11,361 nucleotides of DNA from Thermoplasmatota archaeon (GTDB lineage: Archaea > Thermoplasmatota > Thermoplasmata > UBA10834), in the NCBI GenBank assembly GCA_022848805.1, contig JAJISI010000029.1, positions 1 through 11,361 of the forward strand, given 5' to 3'. A model generated the notes under the pieces. It was given only the letters and a program-made list of their open reading frames with translations. It searched no databases and was not told where the DNA came from. This document shows positions 8,050 to 11,361 of the stretch, piece after piece. Both the position numbers and the translations under genes were made by a program. Position 1 is the first letter of the stretch; each line of letters starts with the position of its first letter.

Positions 8050-8104
8050 GCTGCCGTCGGAACCTGATCACGGAACCCGGAAGATCCCGCATTTCGACGG
8101 CAGC
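8050..8104 (-). repeat. 10-bp inverted repeat between citrate synthase and aconitase genes
   Basis: GCTGCCGTCG at 8050-8059 is perfectly inverted as CGACGGCAGC at 8095-8104, with 35 bases between the arms. The loop holds a second small pair, GATC at 8066-8069 and 8083-8086. It starts 15 bases after the citrate synthase stop and ends 21 bases before the aconitase start, so the polycistronic mRNA could fold here. No T-run follows, so a full terminator is unlikely; an mRNA processing or stability element is one possibility. Confidence 0.55.
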
Positions 8105-8119
8105 CTTCACTCCGTTCGG

Positions 8120-9391
8120 CTAGATCTGATCACTGAGCCAGCTGGTCTCGACCGATTTGGGTCTGGTGATTGGCTCCATCATTCCCCTGGATATGACAGC
8201 CTGTGCGCACAATCCCATGGCTCGGGAGACTGCAAACAGAACTGTGTAGTAGTTGAACTCGGTCATGCCGTAGTGGTAGAGCAGGGCCCCCGAAGCGGCA
8301 TCGATGTTGGGCCAGGGGCTCGTCACCTTACCGTGCTCCTTGAGTACGTCTGGAACAACGGCGAAAAGACGGCTCACGAGTCTCAGTACCGGATCTTCGG
8401 GGAAGTGCTTCATCTCGAACGCCCTGAAGGCCTCGAACCGAGGATCCGTGACCCTGAGGACAGAGTGACCGTAGCCGGGAATGACCTTTCCGGAGTGAAG
8501 CGTGTCCCAGACCTCTTCCTTCAGTTGTTCGTCATCGGGTACACCAGCGAATCTTTCCAGAGTGCAGAGAACGAACTTGAGGCATTCCTGGTTTGCCAGA
8601 CCGTGCAGTGGACCGGCCAGCCCGTTCAGCCCTGCCGAGACGGCGTAGTAGAGATCCGACAGTGTCGAATTGACGACGTGGCAGGTGAAGGCACTGACGT
8701 TTCCACCCTCATGATCGCAGTGGATGGTAAGGTAGAAACGGATCATATCGGCGAAGACCGGATCATCGTCTCCAACACCCAGCATCCTCGCGAAGTTACC
8801 TCCCCAGTCGAGGTCGGGATCCCTCTCGATCCGCGGACCTTTCTCGTACCTCATCCTGTAGATCCCAGCAGCAATTTCCGGGAGCCTGGCGAGCAGGTCG
8901 AGGGCATCCTCGAGAGTCGAGACCCAGTAATTGGGTTTCTTGACGCCGGAGTCGTAGGCCTTCTTGAACTTGGATTCCCTCTGCATCGAGAGAATGGCCA
9001 GATTGAGCATAGTCATTGGATGCGAATCAACGGGCATCGCCTCGAGGACGTCCCAAACGTATGATGGAACCTCACCTCTCTCGGAGTACTCGCCCTGGAG
9101 CTTTGTGAGGGCTGCGCTGTCCGGGAGGTCTCCCGTCAGGAGCAGGAAGAAGATCTCTTCCGGCAGTCTCTCTGTCAGCTCGATAATGGGTATTCCTCTG
9201 ACGACGAGGCCCTTTTCCGGTTCGACCAGCGAGGTGTTGCAGAGCAGGCCCTTCACCCCCCGCATGCCTCGGTAGACCTGTGCTAGGGTCACTTCGGAGA
9301 CTACGGTATCGCCATGCTCGTTGACCATCTCTCGCAGTTCTGTCGCCCAGGCAGGGATCTTCCTTCCGAGAATGTCTCTCAGGTTGGGCAT
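8120..9391 (-). CDS. gltA: Citrate synthase, eukaryotic (mitochondrial)-like type
   Basis: Condenses acetyl-CoA and oxaloacetate to citrate, or could run in reverse in an anaerobe. It has 423 residues. All three catalytic residues of the pig heart enzyme (H274, H320, D375) are present at a constant offset of 11: H263 in GPLHGLANQE, H309 in PGYGHSVLR and D364 in PNIDAASG. Further mitochondrial-type signatures are YRGMRGVKGL (40-49), CDHEGGNVSAFT (225-236) and YGMTEFNYYTVLF (374-386). This branch differs from the hexameric GltA of Gram-negative bacteria and is known in bacteria such as Geobacter. ATG 9391 is the start: a perfect AGGAGG lies six bases upstream and a promoter candidate about 70 bases upstream. 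It is the first gene of an operon with aconitase and LarA. Confidence 0.97.
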   Translation of the reverse strand: MPNLRDILGRKIPAWATELREMVNEHGDTVVSEVTLAQVYRGMRGVKGLLCNTSLVEPEKGLVVRGIPIIELTERLPEEIFFLLLTGDLPDSAALTKLQGEYSERGEVPSYVWDVLEAMPVDSHPMTMLNLAILSMQRESKFKKAYDSGVKKPNYWVSTLEDALDLLARLPEIAAGIYRMRYEKGPRIERDPDLDWGGNFARMLGVGDDDPVFADMIRFYLTIHCDHEGGNVSAFTCHVVNSTLSDLYYAVSAGLNGLAGPLHGLANQECLKFVLCTLERFAGVPDDEQLKEEVWDTLHSGKVIPGYGHSVLRVTDPRFEAFRAFEMKHFPEDPVLRLVSRLFAVVPDVLKEHGKVTSPWPNIDAASGALLYHYGMTEFNYYTVLFAVSRAMGLCAQAVISRGMMEPITRPKSVETSWLSDQI

Positions 9392-9442
9392 TCCGAACCT
9401 CCTCTGGACTCATCTTCTCCATCCGGAGAGGTAGTGTCTCGT

Positions 9443-9478
9443 CCTGTTACACCCCTGATGATATAAGTGGGGAACAGG
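9443..9478. repeat. Inverted repeat spanning the -10 box, possible operator
   Basis: CCTGTT (9443-9448) and CCCC (9452-9455) are mirrored by GGGG (9469-9472) and AACAGG (9473-9478). The left arm has three extra bases between its two blocks. The centre falls on the predicted -10 box of the citrate synthase promoter, a place where a repressor could bind. No known regulator motif is recognised. Confidence 0.4.
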
Positions 9479-9486
9479 TCGTGCAA
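9458..9486 (-). promoter_or_regulatory. Sigma70-like promoter of the citrate synthase operon
   Basis: Read on the - strand, TTGCAC (9486-9481) and TATCAT (9463-9458) are separated by exactly 17 bases and match the -35 and -10 consensus in 4/6 and 5/6 positions. Transcription would start near 9451, leaving about 60 bases of leader before the citrate synthase ATG. The IS21-like remnant begins only about 17 bases upstream of the -35 box. Confidence 0.6.
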
Positions 9487-9502
9487 GCCTTGAGAACCAC
9501 CC

Positions 9503-9712
9503 TGTCAGTAACGGCCCAAGATGTCCGGTGAACGCCGGGATAAGATGTCCCCCAACTGAGCGGTTGAGGTGACCTTCTGGTTCAACCATGAGCCAGGAGG
9601 GAGGACTGGATGGAGATTAAAGCACAGGCGAGCCGCGCATCTACCAGGAGGACATCGCCGGGGAGCTGGGGGTCCATCCGCGGACCGTGCGGCGGGCTTT
9701 GAAGCGAGGGGG
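9503..9712 (+). mobile_element. Remnant left end of an IS21-like insertion sequence with broken istA start
   Basis: ATG 9610 has a strong ribosome site (AGGAGGGAGG, 9595-9604) and opens a reading frame that is lost after about nine codons. From 9639, in another frame, the sequence encodes IYQEDIAGELGVHPRTVRRA and then LKRGG, a helix-turn-helix like the N-terminus of IS21-type IstA transposases. Only about 25 residues survive; a full IstA has 400-500. Upstream, AAGATGTCC occurs twice (9518-9526 and 9542-9550), as in the repeated terminal sites of IS21-family ends. TGTCAG at 9503 is a plausible outer tip with the TG end usual in this family. The element stops abruptly near 9712, where an unrelated gene fragment begins. 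No right end or istB is present, so it cannot move by itself. Other IS families with this helix-turn-helix type cannot be excluded. Confidence 0.55.
9518..9550 (+). repeat. Direct repeat AAGATGTCC, two copies
   Basis: Two exact nine-base copies at 9518-9526 and 9542-9550, spaced 24 bases start to start. They lie between the putative IS tip and the transposase start, and are taken as transposase-binding repeats of the IS end. Confidence 0.6.
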
Positions 9713-10029
9713 AAACGTGTCGACGTGCCATTGTGGCTCCAGGGGAGGGTGGGGGCTGAAGTCGTACGTGAACCACCCCGTGTGCCTGTCTCCGGGTTGC
9801 CCCAGATCCTGGATGCCAATCTTGTCCCCTGAAGATCCTCGAAGTCGGCGTCGAAGATCCAGAACGTGTCCATGCGTGACGCTGGTTGGTCGAAAGGAGA
9901 CAGCCGGGGAGACGGCAAGGCCTCGGAGCAGATGGACGGAACACTGGATAACAAGAGAGCTACGAGGGGAACCCAAGCGAAGGTCACGAGCTCGGCAGTT
10001 GCGGGACGATGCATCTTGTCGGTGCGCAT
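9713..10029 (-). pseudogene. Broken 5' fragment of a secreted-protein gene
   Basis: ATG 10029 has a strong ribosome site (GGGAGGT, 10035-10041, five bases upstream). It begins with a basic N-terminus and a hydrophobic stretch (LVTFAWVPLVALLLSS), a signal peptide probably ending around SICSEA. The mature part begins with a segment reading MDTFWIFDADFEDLQG. At the C-run 9826-9829 the frame must shift by one base to continue as GDKIGIQDLG, later GWFTYDFSP and WHVDTF. The homology-like text then stops at 9713, exactly where the IS21-like remnant begins on the other strand. About 105 codons remain of what was probably a longer exported protein; the type of segment is reminiscent of secreted proteins in candidate FCB phyla, but the family is not securely recognised. 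A continuous 195-codon frame (9505-10092) runs over this region but crosses the IS in antisense and is not a real gene. Confidence 0.5.
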
Positions 10030-10169
10030 GCAACACCTCCCGTTCATGAAACACAGGAATGCCCCATGCTTGCCCAAACCAAGCATAACCATAGCACAGA
10101 AGACGGCTTGTGTCCACTAGCCAACTCATCCAGTACCCACAGTCGGGCAGGATCCATACCCAAGCAACA

Positions 10170-10204
10170 GGGCCCTCCGTCTCCGGAGGGCCCTCTCTCT
10201 TCTT
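10170..10204. terminator. Strong intrinsic terminator hairpin
   Basis: A perfect 10-bp stem (GGGCCCTCCG 10170-10179, CGGAGGGCCC 10184-10193) with a TCTC loop is followed on the + strand by TCTCTCTTCTT. On the - strand the tail is less T-rich (TGTTGCTT). The only intact gene nearby, citF, is on the - strand and ends 149 bases away, so the hairpin may end its transcript. It may equally be a two-way terminator whose + strand gene has been lost. Confidence 0.75.
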
Positions 10205-10342
10205 GGTAACGCGGCAGCGTGCGCGGGCGCTGCCGCTCTGGCGCGGTACGTGGCAGCCGCCATCCTCCCTACCTGCGAGTTCACGCGCGAAGCGCTGTGT
10301 GTCTGAGCAAGGCAGGGACGTGTGGCGGCTGCGACAAGCGTC
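10205..10342. other. Gene-free stretch after citF with nested inverted repeats
   Basis: No credible coding frame is seen here. GCGGCAGCG (10211-10219) pairs perfectly with CGCTGCCGC (10228-10236) around an eight-base loop. GCAGCCGCCA (10253-10262) pairs perfectly with TGGCGGCTGC (10323-10332). Inside the latter, CCTGC (10272-10276) can pair with GCAGG (10312-10316), and 10282-10288 with 10292-10299 around a GAA loop with one bulged base. Together with the terminator hairpin next to it, this could be a structured 3' untranslated region of citF or a small RNA. The strand cannot be decided from symmetry alone. The adjoining 10042-10169 holds no recognised feature. Confidence 0.4.
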
Positions 10343-11361
10343 CTACTCCCGCGGCAGCACCTGCCTCACGCTGTCTATGACCGTGCCGTCGACCCACTCA
10401 ATGGCCGCCACAACCTTCTCGCCCAGGTTCGGCTTCTCCGGAGCCCCACCTACCAGCTCGTCGACCTCGGCCTTAATCTCCTCGATCGACCGGATCGGAA
10501 GGTCCGATCCCGCGACCGCCGCCAGAAGGTCGTCCCTGAGCGGATTGATGGCAATGCCACGCTCGGTCACGATGACATCAATGAGCTCGCCGGGGCCCAC
10601 GAGCGTCGTCACCTCGTCGACGATCACCGGGATCCTGTCGCGGAACGCGGGGATCGGCAGAATGGTGCACTTCGAGAACAGGCAGTTCTGCCAACCGCCG
10701 ATGCCGTGCAGGAGGTACCCGTCCGAGTGCGTCACGACGTTGGCGTTGAAGTTGACGTCGACCTCGGTCGCGCCCAGCACGACGCAGTCGAGCATCGACG
10801 CGAAGTTCCCCTTGCCGTGGTAGTTGTAGCTCGTGAACGGGCTCGTGTTGACGTGGCTTGGGTTCTCGCGCATCGAGCGCACACCCTCGAGGTCGAACGT
10901 CTGCCCGTCGAGGATGTAGTCCGTCAGGCCCTCCTCCAGCATCTGCGTCAGGTACTGCGTACTTCCTCCGCGCACGAACCGCGCCTTGACGCCCTCCTCC
11001 CTCATCATGTCCATGAGGAAGATGGCGAACGACAGGGCCGTGCCACCCGCGCCCGCCTGGAACGAGAACCCGTCGTGCATGATGCCGGCATCCCTCACGA
11101 ACCGGGCTGTCATCTCGGCGATGCGCAGTCGGTCCGGGCTCTTCGTTATCTGCGTCGTGCCCGAGACGATCTTACTCGCATCACCGATGGCCGGCATCGT
11201 CGTGACGATGTCGACATTGTTGCCCTGTATCTGCCACGGCACGCACGGGAAGTCGATCAGGTTGTCGGTGACCACGATCACCTTGTCGGCATACTCCGAG
11301 TCGGCGAGCGCAAACCCGATGAGCCCGCAGGCGGCCGGTCCCGTCAGACCGTTCGCGTTGC
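10343..11361 (-). CDS. citF: Citrate lyase alpha subunit (citrate CoA-transferase), 5' end cut by window
   Basis: CitF transfers the acyl-carrier-protein thiol ester onto citrate (EC 2.8.3.10), the first half-reaction of citrate lyase, which splits citrate to acetate and oxaloacetate in the cytoplasm. The frame is open to the right edge: 338 residues are visible of about 510, so the N-terminus lies outside. Family signatures are CGLIGFALADSEYADK near the edge, FSFQAGAGGTALSF, GATEVDVNFNANV, TERGIAINPLRDDL and the ending DGTVIDSVRQV. It stops with TAG at 10345-10343 and has no downstream gene before the hairpins, so it is probably the last gene of a cit operon; citD and citE would be expected to the right. 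In a hand-counted stretch of about 80 codons, roughly 89% end in G or C, against about 72-75% in similar stretches of the GlcD-like and citrate synthase genes, suggesting a different origin. Confidence 0.94.
   Translation of the reverse strand, partial: NANGLTGPAACGLIGFALADSEYADKVIVVTDNLIDFPCVPWQIQGNNVDIVTTMPAIGDASKIVSGTTQITKSPDRLRIAEMTARFVRDAGIMHDGFSFQAGAGGTALSFAIFLMDMMREEGVKARFVRGGSTQYLTQMLEEGLTDYILDGQTFDLEGVRSMRENPSHVNTSPFTSYNYHGKGNFASMLDCVVLGATEVDVNFNANVVTHSDGYLLHGIGGWQNCLFSKCTILPIPAFRDRIPVIVDEVTTLVGPGELIDVIVTERGIAINPLRDDLLAAVAGSDLPIRSIEEIKAEVDELVGGAPEKPNLGEKVVAAIEWVDGTVIDSVRQVLPRE

Noticed and set aside
7868..9064. A 398-codon open frame on the + strand
   Set aside because: It lies antisense to citrate synthase and aconitase, whose catalytic residues and family motifs are complete. 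Its translation shows no recognisable domain; long antisense frames are common in GC-rich coding DNA.
9505..10092. A 195-codon open frame on the - strand, as an intact secreted protein
   Set aside because: Only its first part (to about 9830) reads like protein. The sensible reading then moves to another frame, and the remainder is the antisense of the IS21-like transposase start.
10110..10823. A 237-codon open frame on the + strand
   Set aside because: It runs through the terminator hairpin and then antisense through citF, whose family motifs are unambiguous.
1..11361. CRISPR arrays, tRNA or rRNA genes, riboswitches
   Set aside because: No regularly spaced repeat array, cloverleaf-like segment or rRNA-like stretch was noticed on reading, and no leader matched a riboswitch that I know. 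Without a covariance search, small RNAs could be missed.

Overview
The window looks like part of the chromosome of an anaerobic bacterium with moderately high GC. The reasons are a group 3c (Mvh-type) [NiFe] hydrogenase, a nickel-pincer LarA-family racemase, an Aquifex-type aconitase, a eukaryote-like citrate synthase of the sort known from Geobacteraceae and other anaerobes, and a citrate lyase alpha subunit. A broken gene for a secreted protein starts with a 'FDADFED'-like segment that I recall, without being able to check, from candidate phyla of the FCB group. I cannot assign a phylum from the sequence alone.

Left half (2-4719, + strand): one tightly packed operon of five genes, whose first gene is cut by the window edge. 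In order they are a GlcD-type FAD-linked 2-hydroxyacid dehydrogenase, a small four-cluster iron-sulfur protein, MvhD, MvhG (hydrogenase small subunit) and MvhA (hydrogenase large subunit). The stop and start codons overlap or lie within 10 bases at every junction. The iron-sulfur protein joins a GlcF/HdrC-like half to a half like the C-terminal ferredoxin domain of HdrA, the part that normally meets MvhD. No HdrA flavin domain and no HdrB/CCG domain is present in the window. The simplest reading is an electron wire from a GlcD flavoprotein to a hydrogenase, which may be a previously undescribed hydroxyacid:H2 oxidoreductase. Genes left of the window could change this reading.

Middle (4844-9391, - strand): a second operon, convergent with the first, encoding citrate synthase, aconitase and a LarA-family nickel-dependent 2-hydroxyacid racemase. 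Aconitase and LarA overlap by four bases. A good sigma70-like promoter lies upstream of citrate synthase, and an inverted repeat spans its -10 box. A long inverted repeat lies between the citrate synthase and aconitase genes.

Right end (9503-11361): a scar. The left end of an IS21-like element with a frameshifted transposase start is joined directly to the first ~105 codons of a secreted-protein gene, itself frameshifted and lacking the rest. Then come 300 bases without a gene, holding several strong inverted repeats including a terminator-like hairpin. Last is the 3' two thirds of a citrate lyase alpha subunit gene on the - strand, whose codon use is clearly more GC-rich than that of the genes to its left. 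The scar therefore probably marks a rearrangement or acquisition boundary.

Together the genes concern citrate/isocitrate and 2-hydroxyacids (lactate, malate or similar), with reducing power possibly released as, or taken from, H2.
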